A stretch of DNA of 64,000 nucleotides, from NCBI RefSeq assembly GCF_009932555.1, contig NZ_BLJO01000001.1, forward strand, positions 130,573 to 194,572. The letters run 5' to 3'. The stretch comes from Steroidobacter agaridevorans (GTDB lineage Bacteria > Pseudomonadota > Gammaproteobacteria > Steroidobacterales > Steroidobacteraceae). Positions 28,128 to 36,879 of the stretch are shown piece by piece. The translations under genes and the position numbers were made by a program. Each line of letters begins with the position of its first letter. Position 1 is the first letter of the stretch. The notes under the pieces were generated by a model. That model saw only the letters and a program-made list of their open reading frames with translations. It did no database searches and was not told the DNA's origin.

Positions 28128-29905
28128 CAAGTGGCAGGCGCCGCGGATAGCGGCATATCCATTTCGAAAGCCATCCCCGACGGCTCGAAGGTCAGCTTGC
28201 AATCGGCACGCAGCTCATGCCTCAGTCCTTGCTCGAGCAACCGCGTCCCGAATCCCCGACGAGCGGGTGCCTGCACCGGCGGCCCGCCCGACTCGACCCA
28301 ACGCAGCTGCAACCGGGTACCGCCTGCCAGCAATCGCCACTCGATGACGATGCAACCCGCCGGGTCCGTCAGTGCACCGTACTTGGATGCATTGGTGCAA
28401 AGCTCGTGAATGGCCATCGCCAAGGGCACGACCGCTCGTTGCGGAAGCAACACGCTTGGACCGTCGACGGTCGCGCGTTCTCCGGCATCGCAAGCGAATT
28501 CGATCAACCGTGAGATGAGCTCGCGCAGGTCGGCGCCGCGCCAGTCCTCCCGCGTCAGGATGTCGTGAGTCTTTGCCAGCGCAATGAGCCGCTTCTCGAA
28601 CCGCTGTTTCAAATCCTCATCCGTCTTGCCCCTGAAAGTCTGGTGCGCTATCGATTGGATGGTGGCCAGCGTGTTCTTGACGCGATGATTGAGCTCGTTG
28701 ATGAGCAATTGCTGGCGGCGGTGAGCCTGCTTCAGGTGCGTCAGGTCGATGAGCATGTTGACCGCCCCGACCAGACGATAGTCCGCATCGTGCAGCGGCG
28801 TCGGGTACGGCATGAAGGGCACGCGTGTCCCGTCGGGCCGTTCGGCAATCGCTTCGACGTTGCGCACCACACGATTCTCCTTGAGCGCGATCGCCATCGG
28901 ACACTCGTCGTGCGGCACAGGCGTACCGTCGGGCCAGAACAGCCGCCACGATCCGCACCAGTAGCTCGTGCCCAGGTCGGGCCGTACCCCCCATAGTTCG
29001 GCCGCCGCCTCGTTATAGAAAGTGAGTGCCCCGTTAGTGTCCGTCGTATAGATGGCGGCAGGCAGCGCTTCCAGCAACTCTCGTGAGCGCCGTTCGCTCT
29101 CTTGCAAGTCGAGCTGCGCCAGGTGTCGCTCGGTCACATCCAGGGTAAGGCAGCGCGTGTGGACGAATTCCCCGTCTCGCGAATAAACGTTCGAGCTGAT
29201 GAGCACATGGCGGATTTCACCGCTCTTGGTGCGTAACCGGGCAGGGTACCGTTCGAGTTTCTCGTGGCACGACAAGCGGGCGAGGATATCGTCGATGACG
29301 TCGCGGTCGACATGAAACTCGGCAATGTGCTGACCGACGTACTCCTCGCTTTCATAACCCAGCAGATCGAGCTCCGCCTGGTTGGCGCGCAAAATGCGCC
29401 CGTCCGGCCCTACCCAATGAAGCGCAACGACACCATTCTCGAAAAAATCTTCGAGGTCTCGCTGGCTGAATTGCAACTGCTCATCGGGCTCTGGGCGCTC
29501 CCCGATGACTTGGAAGCAACCGGCCGCACCGACCAGGCCGCCCGCCGCTTCGTGCAGGAGGTTGATCCTCACCATCGCCGCGACGCGTTCACCGTTCGGC
29601 CGCTCGATGACGATCTCCTGATCGGCTGCCACCCCACCGCTCAGCAGCGCCGCCGCCATGGGTGACTCGGAGTGGCTCATGCGTGGTCCGTGCGGCCAAT
29701 GCAGCCGATGCGAACCACAAAACCGATCCGCGTCGTCCCGCATGCGAGGCCGACGCCCCCACAATTCGATTGCTTGCCGGTTGCAGCGGACGATGCGCCC
29801 TTCGTCATCGCACACGTAAGCCGGCGTTGGCAGTTGATCGAAGATGATGTCGCTGATCGAAAGGGCCTGCGCTGATTTCGTGGCGATTGTCGTAGGAGTG
29901 CTCAT
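28127..29905 (-). CDS. Multi-PAS HWE-type sensor histidine kinase
   Basis: The reading frame is open to 30493, but that part is antisense to the permease gene. The ATG at 29905 begins MSTPTTIATKSAQALSISD, directly before the first PAS domain (DQLPTPAYVCDDEGRIVRCN). The 592-residue protein has three to four PAS domains (20-130, 150-270, 280-390). An HWE/HisKA_2 domain follows with the acceptor His near 403 (NELNHRVKNTLATIQSIAHQT), then an ATPase domain with AIHELCTNASKYGAL. No membrane segments are visible, so it is a soluble sensor, possibly for light or redox through a PAS cofactor. The downstream overlapping receiver at 27750-28127 is its likely target. Confidence 0.92.
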   Translation of the reverse strand: MSTPTTIATKSAQALSISDIIFDQLPTPAYVCDDEGRIVRCNRQAIELWGRRPRMRDDADRFCGSHRLHWPHGPRMSHSESPMAAALLSGGVAADQEIVIERPNGERVAAMVRINLLHEAAGGLVGAAGCFQVIGERPEPDEQLQFSQRDLEDFFENGVVALHWVGPDGRILRANQAELDLLGYESEEYVGQHIAEFHVDRDVIDDILARLSCHEKLERYPARLRTKSGEIRHVLISSNVYSRDGEFVHTRCLTLDVTERHLAQLDLQESERRSRELLEALPAAIYTTDTNGALTFYNEAAAELWGVRPDLGTSYWCGSWRLFWPDGTPVPHDECPMAIALKENRVVRNVEAIAERPDGTRVPFMPYPTPLHDADYRLVGAVNMLIDLTHLKQAHRRQQLLINELNHRVKNTLATIQSIAHQTFRGKTDEDLKQRFEKRLIALAKTHDILTREDWRGADLRELISRLIEFACDAGERATVDGPSVLLPQRAVVPLAMAIHELCTNASKYGALTDPAGCIVIEWRLLAGGTRLQLRWVESGGPPVQAPARRGFGTRLLEQGLRHELRADCKLTFEPSGMAFEMDMPLSAAPAT

Positions 29906-29953
29906 GGACCCGCTTGGGGCCCGCAATGAGCCCTGAATCAACATCAATGCGCC

Positions 29954-30205
29954 GTGGGGACGCGAGTTCCGGGACCGCTGAAAATCCTTCAAGCGTCCAG
30001 GAGCGCGCAGCTCGCCGCGATCGTCGAGTCTGCGCAGGACGCCATCATCAACCATACCTTCGAGGGCACGATCATCCGTTGGAATGCGGATGCCAGGCGA
30101 ACGGGTCGAGCACTTCGAGATCGATCGAGTCCGTGAAGACTGCAAGCAGATCATTGCCGCCAGGAACTTTATCGCAAGTAGGCAATTGACTCGCTGTTCC
30201 CTGCT
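29954..30205 (+). pseudogene. PAS-domain gene remnant
   Basis: The + strand reads LAAIVESAQDAIINHTFEGT then IIRWNADA, a typical PAS beginning, but it runs into a non-homologous tail. About 90 bases further another frame reads ERVEHFEIDRVREDCKQI, which looks like the late strand of the same PAS domain (usual form HFETVRVRKDG). The middle of the domain is missing and the frame is broken. It sits between the kinase and permease genes and may be a leftover copy of a PAS kinase. Confidence 0.5.
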
Positions 30206-30250
30206 GCAGCCGAGGTACTCACGTGCCTTGCATCCTCGCGGAACAGAATC

Positions 30251-32029
30251 ATGACGATGGCTCAGACCCAGGCCTTCGCGATCCTCGCCGGCATGATGGT
30301 GCTGTTCGTGTGGGGACGGCTCAGGTATGACCTGGTCGCCGGTCTCGCGCTGCTCGCTGCCGTACTCGTCGGTGTGGTGCCCTACGAAGCCGCTTTCAGC
30401 GGCTTCGGCGACGATATCGTCATCATCGTGGGCAGCGCCTTGCTGGTCAGTGCGGCAGTGGCCCGCTCCGGCATCATCGAGGCGGTCCTGCATCCACTCG
30501 CACCGAAGATCACATCAACGCGTACGCAACTCGTGCTGCTGGTCACCACCGTGACCGTCCTGTCTGCATTCGTAAAAAACATCGGTGCACTTGCGATGAT
30601 GCTTCCGGTCGCTTTCCAGATGGCCAAGCGCTCCAAAACCCCGCCATCGATGTTTCTGATGCCCATGGCATTCGGCTCGCTGCTCGGCGGACTCACAACG
30701 CTGATCGGCACCTCGCCGAACATCATCGTTTCGCACTTGCGTGCCGAAATCACGGGCGCGCCGTTCGCGATGTTCGACTTCGCACCCGTCGGTGTCGGGC
30801 TCGCCGCCGCCGGGATCGCATTTCTCGCAATCGCGTACCGTCTGCTGCCGCTCGATCGCGCAGGAGCACCGACGTTGGCCGAGGCCATGGATATTCATGA
30901 CTATCTCACCGAGGGCCGGGTACGGGCCGCGTCAGCGATCGCCGGCAAGACAATGGCCGACCTGCGTGGATCCGCAGGTCCGGAGGTCGTCGTGACAGCA
31001 GTCGTTCGCGACGGCCAGAAAACTTCGCCGCTGCCCGATATGGTGATGCGAGAGAACGATATCGTGCTGCTGCAAGGTGAGCCGGCGGCTCTACAGCAAG
31101 CGGTCGCGCGGGTGGGCCTCGAACTGGAAGGCGAGGATCGCAGCATGAGGAGCGACAAGGCCAATGAGGAGATCGGCGGTGTCGAAGCGGTGATCGCTCC
31201 AGACTCGCTGCTCATCGGCCAGGCTGCCGGAGATCTGGCTCTGCATGCGCGGTTCAATGTAAATCTGCTCGCCGTGAGTCGCAGTGGCCAGCGCTTCGCC
31301 GATCGATTGCGCGACATCCAGCTTCGAGCCGGAGATATCATCGTACTGCAGGGCTCGCTCGGCGACATGCCCGCGCTCTTGCGCGATCTGGGCTGCCTGC
31401 CGCTGGCAACCCGCGAGATCAGGCTCGGCAGTGTCCGTCGCGGTGTGATCCCGATTGCAATTCTGGCGGGCGCCATGTTGCTGGCGGGCACGGGTCTATT
31501 GCCGGTCGGGCTGGCGTTCTTCGGCGCTGCATTGCTCGTGGTGTTATTTGGCTCGCTCTCGTTGCGTGAGGCTTATGCAACGGTGCAATGGCCGTTGCTC
31601 GTCATGCTCGGCGCTCTGATTCCGGTGAGTGAGGCGATTCGCACGACGGGGGGCGCGGATCTCATTGCGACCTGGCTCTCCAACATCGCTCATTCACTGC
31701 CGCCCTACGCAGCGCTCGCCTTGATCATGGCGGCAGCCATGGCGCTGACACCGTTCTTGAACAATGCCGCGACCGTGTTGGTAATGGCGCCGATCGCGGT
31801 GAGCTTCGCCAGCCGTCTTGGTTTTCAGCCCGATGCATTCCTCATGGCCGTTGCTGTGGGAGCCGCTTGTGACTTCCTCACGCCGATCGGGCATCAGAGC
31901 AACACGCTCGTGATGGGGCCAGGCGGATATAAGTTTAGTGACTACGCGCGCCTGGGTGCACCGCTGTCTTTACTTGTCATCGTGCTGGGCGTGCCGCTCA
32001 TCATGATGACATGGCCCTTGACGCGATGA
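30251..32029 (+). CDS. SLC13/DASS-type permease with two TrkA-C (RCK_C) domains
   Basis: The 592-residue membrane protein has the family plan: N-terminal membrane half (residues 1-205) with FVKNIGALAMMLPVAFQMAK and GSLLGGLTTLIGTSPNIIVS; a cytoplasmic part (215-390) with two TrkA-C domains, each ending in a DIVLLQG or DIIVLQG strand; and a C-terminal membrane half with TPFLNNAATVLVMAPIAVS and LTPIGHQSNTLVMGPGGY. The SNT/SPN motifs bind sodium and the anionic substrate in this family. Substrates may be dicarboxylates, sulfate or other anions; the RCK_C domains suggest ligand gating. No dyad promoter was seen upstream. Confidence 0.88.
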   Translation: MTMAQTQAFAILAGMMVLFVWGRLRYDLVAGLALLAAVLVGVVPYEAAFSGFGDDIVIIVGSALLVSAAVARSGIIEAVLHPLAPKITSTRTQLVLLVTTVTVLSAFVKNIGALAMMLPVAFQMAKRSKTPPSMFLMPMAFGSLLGGLTTLIGTSPNIIVSHLRAEITGAPFAMFDFAPVGVGLAAAGIAFLAIAYRLLPLDRAGAPTLAEAMDIHDYLTEGRVRAASAIAGKTMADLRGSAGPEVVVTAVVRDGQKTSPLPDMVMRENDIVLLQGEPAALQQAVARVGLELEGEDRSMRSDKANEEIGGVEAVIAPDSLLIGQAAGDLALHARFNVNLLAVSRSGQRFADRLRDIQLRAGDIIVLQGSLGDMPALLRDLGCLPLATREIRLGSVRRGVIPIAILAGAMLLAGTGLLPVGLAFFGAALLVVLFGSLSLREAYATVQWPLLVMLGALIPVSEAIRTTGGADLIATWLSNIAHSLPPYAALALIMAAAMALTPFLNNAATVLVMAPIAVSFASRLGFQPDAFLMAVAVGAACDFLTPIGHQSNTLVMGPGGYKFSDYARLGAPLSLLVIVLGVPLIMMTWPLTR

Positions 32030-32045
32030 CCGTTCCACGGCCTGT

Positions 32046-32089
32046 CCGTGCGGTAGCGAACATTGCAGCCCCGCGATCCTGCCCTTGCT
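32046..32089 (+). promoter_or_regulatory. Crp/Fnr-type dyad upstream of the barrel gene
   Basis: GTGCG-GTAG-CGAAC at 32048-32061. At the 27-base offset stands CTTGCT (32084-32089), which has the final T but not the A at position 2, so it is the weakest -10 of the set. The barrel gene starts at 32147. Confidence 0.4.
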
Positions 32090-32146
32090 ACGACTGTTCC
32101 CGGCGCTGGAATCGCCACATCGTTCCCGTTCTATCGGGAGGCCGGG

Positions 32147-33031
32147 ATGCTTGCGTCGCTCCATGGCAGTCACTCACACCCGCGGTTTCGCCACATCCGA
32201 TGGAGTCGATTGTGGCGAACGGCAGTGGCCGCACTTGCCCTGCTTCCCGTCCCCGCATTGTGCGACGACGCGCGTGGCGCATTAGGCGACGCGTTTTATA
32301 TCGCGGTCGGAACGTTCATCGTCGACACTGACACCACGCTGCGTCTCGACGGGAACGCTGGCCAGCAAGGCGTACCCATCGATTGGGAAAGGAATTTCGG
32401 CGACGGCGACGTGAACCGTTTCCGCTTCGACGGCTTTTGGCGCTTCGCCGATCGGCACAAGCTGCGAGCACTGGTGTTCAGCTCTTCGCGCAGCGCCTCC
32501 AGGACATTCGATGAGAATCTGGAATGGGGCGGTGACACCTTCCCGGCCAACGGCACGATCGAGGGCAAGATCAAATTCTCGATCTACGAGCTCGCGTACG
32601 AGTATGCGTTCATTCGTCGCGAGAGTTACGAGCTCGCAGCTTCGATCGGTCTGCATTACCTCGACTTCGAAGCAAGGCTGGCGGGGAACGCGACAGCCAC
32701 GGGCACTGCCGGGACCGCGGAGGAGCGCATCGAGCGGACTGGCAGTGTCGGCGCTCCGTTGCCGGTCTTTGGCTTGCGCGGGACCTGGATGCTGTCGCAA
32801 ACAGTCTCGATCGATGTATCCGGTCAGTTCTTCTCCCTGAGCTACGGCGATTACGACGGCAACATACAAGACTATCGCGCACTGTTTAACTGGCAGCCGA
32901 AGAGCTGGCTGGGCATTGGCGTCGGCTACGATCGCTTCGCCGTCGACCTCGATGTGGACGGCAACAACTTCAAGGGCACCATGGACTGGTCATACCAAGG
33001 GCCGATGATCTTCTATAGCGTATCGTTTTGA
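32147..33031 (+). CDS. Outer-membrane beta-barrel protein
   Basis: The ATG at 32147 has GGGAG at 32136-32140; the frame extends back to 32063 without a better start. The 294-residue protein has a basic start, a signal peptide (LWRTAVAALALLPVPALC) and then alternating strands with many aromatic residues (NRFRFDGFWRFADRHKLRAL, WLGIGVGYDRFAVDL). It ends in MIFYSVSF, the Phe-terminated barrel signal. It is likely a 10-14 strand barrel. No specific substrate can be read. The deleted barrel at 4714-5043 is a different family member or a distant relative. Confidence 0.78.
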   Translation: MLASLHGSHSHPRFRHIRWSRLWRTAVAALALLPVPALCDDARGALGDAFYIAVGTFIVDTDTTLRLDGNAGQQGVPIDWERNFGDGDVNRFRFDGFWRFADRHKLRALVFSSSRSASRTFDENLEWGGDTFPANGTIEGKIKFSIYELAYEYAFIRRESYELAASIGLHYLDFEARLAGNATATGTAGTAEERIERTGSVGAPLPVFGLRGTWMLSQTVSIDVSGQFFSLSYGDYDGNIQDYRALFNWQPKSWLGIGVGYDRFAVDLDVDGNNFKGTMDWSYQGPMIFYSVSF

Positions 33032-33118
33032 TCGCAATCTGGACGGCTGCCGCGCTCCATTTTCAAAGCACACCGCACCAAGAGGCATTTCAGCGTCAGC
33101 GCTTGACCGATGCGGCAT

Positions 33119-33162
33119 ATGTGCGCCACCGCACCGAGGGCGCCGCGGCGCTGGCGCATTCT
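33119..33162 (+). promoter_or_regulatory. Crp/Fnr-type class II promoter of the desaturase operon
   Basis: GTGCG-CCAC-CGCAC (33121-33134), CGA, 16 bases, then GCG-CATTCT with CATTCT at 33157-33162. The dyad is nearly perfect. The predicted leader to ATG 33202 is about 33 bases. Confidence 0.6.
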
Positions 33163-33201
33163 CAATAGCCACGTTCAGTGAGACATGGCGAGCGCAAGGG
33201 C

Positions 33202-33462
33202 ATGAACTGCGAAGAAAGGAATGGACCCGATGACCGGTCCGACTCATCGCCAACGCATGGCGCCGCTCCCGACACGGAAGATGCGGCAAGCACTCCTTCG
33301 CCGCTTGCTCACATCGACGCGCTTGCCGTCGCCACGCTCTCGAGCGAGGCGCTGGCCCGCTATCAGGCGTACAAAGAAGTGCTGCTCGCTCGCGAACAGG
33401 ACGAAGCAGCCATCCTCTCTACGCTGACTCTGTTCGTGCGGGATCTCTCCGAGAGCCGCTAG
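33202..33462 (+). CDS. Small hypothetical protein, paralogue of 35471-35680
   Basis: The start MNCEERNG at 33202 is chosen because the paralogue also begins MNC; a GTG at 33178 is possible. After a polar Ser/Pro/Asp-rich stretch, the C-terminal 48 residues (ALARYQAYKEVLLAREQDEA, then LFVRDLSESR) match the paralogue (QARYTAYRDALIADGQDGEQ, then LFLWNLSEGR) over its whole length, so this is a real small family with a two-helix look. The stop overlaps the desaturase start (TAGTG), so it is coupled to lipid desaturation. Function unknown. Confidence 0.65.
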   Translation: MNCEERNGPDDRSDSSPTHGAAPDTEDAASTPSPLAHIDALAVATLSSEALARYQAYKEVLLAREQDEAAILSTLTLFVRDLSESR

Positions 33463-34580
33463 TGTCCACTCCTGCCGCATTGGAGCGTCCTGCAAGCGTG
33501 CATGCGTCCGGAGCAGTCGCAAGTCACATCAGCGAAAGCGAGCGGTCGCATCCGGCCGAGTTGAAAGATGTCCTCTTGGCGCATCAGAACGCTTCCACGA
33601 AGCGCGCGCTATGGCAGCTCGCAAACACCTTCCTGCCGTACCTTCTGCTGTGGTTGGCGATGTACTGGGCACTGGAGGTGTCGCTGTGGCTCACCCTGCC
33701 GCTTGCAGCTCTCTCGGGCGCGTTGCTGGTGCGCATTTTCATCATCTTCCATGATTGCACGCACGGGTCCTACTTCCGTTCTCGGCGCGCGAACGACATT
33801 GTCGGCTTCATCGCTGGCGCCTTGACGTTCAGTCCGTACCAGCACTGGCGCTGGGAGCACGCGATTCATCACGGCAGTTCCGGAAATCTCGACCGACGCG
33901 GAACCGGCGACGTATGGACCATGACCGTCGAGGAATATCTGAGCGCGTCGCGCCAGCAACGTTTTCTGTACCGGCTGGCGCGCAATCCACTGGTACTGTT
34001 CGTGCTCGCGCCGCTGTTCGTCTTCGTGATCAAGCAGCGCTTTGCGGCCGCGAACGCGCAACGGCGACAACGCCACTCAGTGTGGTGGTTGAACCTGACG
34101 CTGCTGATCAGCACGACGCTGCTGAGCTCGCTATTCGGCCTGGCCCCTTACCTGCTCATTCAATCGATCGCTATGACTGTGGCTGGCGCGACCGGCCTGT
34201 GGCTCTTCTATGTCCAGCATCAGTTCCAAGGTGTCTACTGGGAACGCAACGACAAGTGGGACTACACGGCAGCCGCGCTGCGCGGCAGTTCCTACTACAA
34301 GCTGCCTAAAGTGCTGCAATGGCTCTCCGGGAACATCGGCTTTCATCATATCCACCATCTCAGCCCGCGCATTCCCAATTACAACTTGCAGAAGTGCCAC
34401 GACAGCGACCCGCGATTCGCAGAGGTCACGTCGCTGTCGCTGCTGTCGAGCCTGCAATCGCTCAAGTTCCGCTTTTGGGACGAGCAGACCCGGGAACTCG
34501 TCGGCTATGCGCACATTCGCAAGCTCGAAGCGGGCCGGCGTGCGGACCGCCGCTCGGGCTCCGCACGTCCAGTCGCTTGA
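33462..34580 (+). CDS. Membrane fatty acid desaturase
   Basis: The 372-residue protein starts at a GTG overlapping the previous stop. It has the three histidine boxes of membrane desaturases: HDCTHGS, HAIHHGSSG and HHIHHLSPRIPNY. These bind the di-iron centre, and membrane segments lie before box 1 and between boxes 2 and 3 (WWLNLTLLISTTLLSSLFGL). The family introduces double bonds into acyl chains using oxygen and an electron donor, adjusting membrane fluidity in cold or envelope stress. It is downstream of a Crp/Fnr-type promoter and convergent with a Crp/Fnr gene, with a one-base gap. Confidence 0.9.
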   Translation: MSTPAALERPASVHASGAVASHISESERSHPAELKDVLLAHQNASTKRALWQLANTFLPYLLLWLAMYWALEVSLWLTLPLAALSGALLVRIFIIFHDCTHGSYFRSRRANDIVGFIAGALTFSPYQHWRWEHAIHHGSSGNLDRRGTGDVWTMTVEEYLSASRQQRFLYRLARNPLVLFVLAPLFVFVIKQRFAAANAQRRQRHSVWWLNLTLLISTTLLSSLFGLAPYLLIQSIAMTVAGATGLWLFYVQHQFQGVYWERNDKWDYTAAALRGSSYYKLPKVLQWLSGNIGFHHIHHLSPRIPNYNLQKCHDSDPRFAEVTSLSLLSSLQSLKFRFWDEQTRELVGYAHIRKLEAGRRADRRSGSARPVA

Positions 34581-34581
34581 A

Positions 34582-35301
34582 TCAATACTGAGTCATGGCC
34601 GGCAGCAGCCGATCGAATTCCTTCTTGACCACGGCGTAGCATTCGCAGGTCCGTGCCTCCAGGCCCGGACGATCGAGCACCGTGATGCGTCCGCGACTGT
34701 ATCTGATCAGTCCGGCGCTTTGCAGATTGCCTGCCGCCTCCGTCACGCCTTCACGACGCACGCCCAACATATTGGCGATCAATTCCTGCGTCATCACCAG
34801 CTCGTTGCCCACCAGGCGATCCAGACTCAGCAACAGCCAGCGGCACAGTTGCTGGTCCACCGAATGATGCCGATTACACACCGCAGTCTGCGCCATCTGC
34901 GTCAAGAGCGCCTGCGTGTACCTCAGGAGCAGATGCTGCATGGGTCCGCCGAGCGTAAATTCTTCCTTGAGAAATTTCCCGGACCATCGATACGCGTAGC
35001 CAGCGCTCTGCACCACCGCGCGGCTCGGCGTAGTTTCGCCGCCCATGAAGAGCGACACGCCGATGATCCCTTCGTTGCCGACCACGGCAATTTCCACAGA
35101 AGAGCCGTCCGCCAACGTATAAAGAAGCGAAACGATCGCGCTGGTCGGAAAGTACACTGCCCGCTGACGACTGCCGGATTCATACAGGGCCTCGCCGAGC
35201 GGCAGCTCCACGAGTTTCAGATTTTTGCTCACTCGCTCCAGATCCTCCGAAGGCAACGCGGCCAGGAGTTGGTTCTGACGAAGGTCGTGAGCTGCCGTCA
35301 T
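34582..35301 (-). CDS. Crp/Fnr-family transcriptional regulator (first copy)
   Basis: The start MTAAHDLRQNQLLAALP at 35301 gives the usual N-terminus; a GTG at 35340 would add 13 residues and overlap the predicted promoter. Residues 10-130 form a cyclic-nucleotide-binding-like beta roll (ELPLGEALYESGSRQRAVYF, VVGNEGIIGVSLFMGGETT). Residues 150-225 are a winged helix with the recognition part MLGVRREGVTEAAGNLQ. It has no Cys cluster of the Fnr type and lacks the cAMP-contact RxS motif in a form I recognise, so its signal is unknown. A dyad matching the regional element lies just upstream, suggesting autoregulation. Confidence 0.88.
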   Translation of the reverse strand: MTAAHDLRQNQLLAALPSEDLERVSKNLKLVELPLGEALYESGSRQRAVYFPTSAIVSLLYTLADGSSVEIAVVGNEGIIGVSLFMGGETTPSRAVVQSAGYAYRWSGKFLKEEFTLGGPMQHLLLRYTQALLTQMAQTAVCNRHHSVDQQLCRWLLLSLDRLVGNELVMTQELIANMLGVRREGVTEAAGNLQSAGLIRYSRGRITVLDRPGLEARTCECYAVVKKEFDRLLPAMTQY

Positions 35302-35316
35302 CGAGAGGGCCCGAGC

Positions 35317-35360
35317 ATAGTTGAGTTCCGCGCCACCCACTTATGTCCGATATCGTACAC
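35317..35360 (-). promoter_or_regulatory. Crp/Fnr-type dyad upstream of the first Crp/Fnr gene
   Basis: On the - strand: GTACG-ATAT-CGGAC (35345-35358). At the 27-base offset lies AACTAT (35317-35322), with A at position 2 and T at position 6. It predicts a very short leader before the ATG at 35301. Confidence 0.45.
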
Positions 35361-35470
35361 ACTTCACGTCGTCGCAGCAGCAATTGCGAGGCGCGGCGTA
35401 AGGTGAAGCTTTACAACGATTGTGTGGTGCGCGAGGCCGACAACGGCGCCTCGAGCATGGGGCGCAGCGC

Positions 35471-35680
35471 CTAATGCACCCCATTTACGGAACGACCCTC
35501 CGACAAATTCCACAGAAACAGCCAGAGTGTCTGCACGACCTGCTCACCGTCCTGCCCATCCGCGATGAGTGCATCTCGGTACGCCGTGTAGCGAGCTTGC
35601 CCTGGGCCCGTCAGCGCTGCGTCAGCGACCTGATCGAGGGTCACGAGCTTTGCTGACAGATCGGTGCGCGCGCAATTCAC
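35471..35680 (-). CDS. Small hypothetical protein, paralogue of 33202-33462
   Basis: A 69-residue protein starting at a GTG that overlaps the stop of the PAS gene (GTGA, 35677-35680), so it is translationally coupled. It begins MNCARTDLSAKLVTLDQV and continues ARYTAYRDALIADGQDGEQV, aligned with the paralogue that is coupled to the desaturase. One copy is tied to a PAS sensor and the other to a desaturase, both behind the same kind of promoter. Two helices are likely. Function unknown. Confidence 0.65.
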   Translation of the reverse strand: MNCARTDLSAKLVTLDQVADAALTGPGQARYTAYRDALIADGQDGEQVVQTLWLFLWNLSEGRSVNGVH

Positions 35681-36270
35681 GTTGGCGGGCTCGCCACGTA
35701 GCTGAACCCCTGCACTCGCCCGTCTCGAAGCACCACCGGTTCGATGTCGAAAGAGCCCAAGAACGCGCTTCCGTCCCGCCGGCGCCGCCACGCTCGCCGT
35801 GTGATGCGACCATCGATAACCGCTGCACGCAAATCACGATACGGCTGTCGCTTTCCAACTTCCTCGGAGACATAGAACTGTGACAAATGACGGTCCACGA
35901 CTTCCTCGGAGGCGTAATCACGCCCATCCGGACTGCCGTACCAGCAAACCACGACTCCCGTCTCGTCCAGCATGGCCAGCGAACTCGACTGCCCAGCCGC
36001 AGTCATCTTCGTGTGCAGTCGTGCCCCGCGCTTCGACAACGCTCGCCGCCGCCATAAGCGAATCTTGTCGGAACGGCTGTCGGCATGACTGTCTTGATCC
36101 CACTTCGATATGGAGAGCGATGACCAACCTGGCGGCGAGTCGCTGGCGCCTTCGAGCTTGGAATCGGAGCCCTGCCGCGCGGCTTCCGACATCGGCTGGG
36201 GATTGCTGTCGGTAGAGATCGCAACAACGTTCTGCCGGTCCTCCCCTGGCATTGCCCGCTTGGAATTCAT
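35677..36270 (-). CDS. PAS-domain protein
   Basis: A 197-residue protein with GGGAG upstream of its ATG. The first 85 residues are polar and Arg-rich. Residues 90-195 form a PAS domain: LAMLDETGVVVCWYGSPDG, then VVDRHLSQFYVSEEVGKRQP, AWRRRRDGSAFLGSFDIEPV and QGFSYVAS. A similar PAS protein lies at 43328-43960 with the same HxSQFY segment. No output domain is attached, so it may bind a partner such as the GAF or HWE kinases. It has the Crp/Fnr-type promoter and is coupled to the small protein at 35471-35680. Confidence 0.82.
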   Translation of the reverse strand: MNSKRAMPGEDRQNVVAISTDSNPQPMSEAARQGSDSKLEGASDSPPGWSSLSISKWDQDSHADSRSDKIRLWRRRALSKRGARLHTKMTAAGQSSSLAMLDETGVVVCWYGSPDGRDYASEEVVDRHLSQFYVSEEVGKRQPYRDLRAAVIDGRITRRAWRRRRDGSAFLGSFDIEPVVLRDGRVQGFSYVASPPT

Positions 36271-36297
36271 GTGCTACTCCCTATGAGACCAGCCCGT

Positions 36298-36341
36298 ACT
36301 GTGCGCTGGCGGCATCTGTCGATCAGTGCGCTAGCGAACAT
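36298..36341 (-). promoter_or_regulatory. Crp/Fnr-type class II promoter of the PAS gene
   Basis: On the - strand: GTTCG-CTAG-CGCAC (36326-36339), TGA, 16 bases, then GCG-CACAGT with CACAGT at 36298-36303. The sequence downstream of the -10 (TACGGGCTG) closely matches that of the element at 18634-18679 (GCGGGCTG). Confidence 0.6.
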
Positions 36342-36376
36342 TGCATAGCGAGGGCCCGATTGCGTTACACGCCCGC

Positions 36377-36731
36377 TTAGCATCGCGAATCACTGCGCGA
36401 CACCCATGCCACAGCGATTCCCGTGCACACGGCCAGCCAGCAAAAGGTCAGTATTCCCGCTGGCTTGCCGACGACGAACGCGAAGAAGATCGTCATTGCT
36501 CAACTCGCCCAGCACCAGCTCGCGTTTGAGCCCGACCGGCGACTCTCAAAGGCCAGCGAAGCTGTGCGCCCAGGGAGAGTTGGAAGGCACGAACGCAATG
36601 AGCGCGGCAACCAACAACACCAAGCCGCCGAGCGTCTCAATGCGCAGGAACCTGCCGAACGGATGAGTCAGCCGATCCACAGGCTCTGGCGGCAACCTGG
36701 CTAGGTCCGAGGTGAGCCGGCTTTCGTTCAT
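36377..36731 (-). pseudogene. nhaA: Na+/H+ antiporter NhaA, heavily deleted
   Basis: From ATG 36731 the frame reads DRLTHPFGRFLRIETLGGLV and LLVAALIAFVPSNSPWAHSF, the first segment of NhaA, then stops. Immediately after the stop ESPVG is joined to LKRELVLGEL, which in NhaA lies about 45 residues later. A shift then gives FFAFVVGKPAGILTFCWLAV, which belongs near residue 300 of NhaA. So at least two internal deletions, a stop and a frameshift are present. The remnant ends at the stop 36377-36379. It lies between the dyad promoters of the PAS and OmpA genes. Confidence 0.8.
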
Positions 36732-36879
36732 GCTCACTGGGCACGCGCCGACGCGCGATGCGGGATGTATCTGTGGCTGACGAGGCTGTTGCGAATCCGG
36801 GCCATCTTGGATGCAGATGGAACCCGATGCAATCCTGTGTCTGCGCGGTGGTGGCGAATAGTGCCGAGCCGGGAGCGCT

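Noticed and set aside
29906-30493. N-terminal extension of the HWE kinase by 196 residues
   Set aside because: The extension is antisense to the permease gene, lacks domains and is rich in His/Asp/Arg as expected of a shadow frame.
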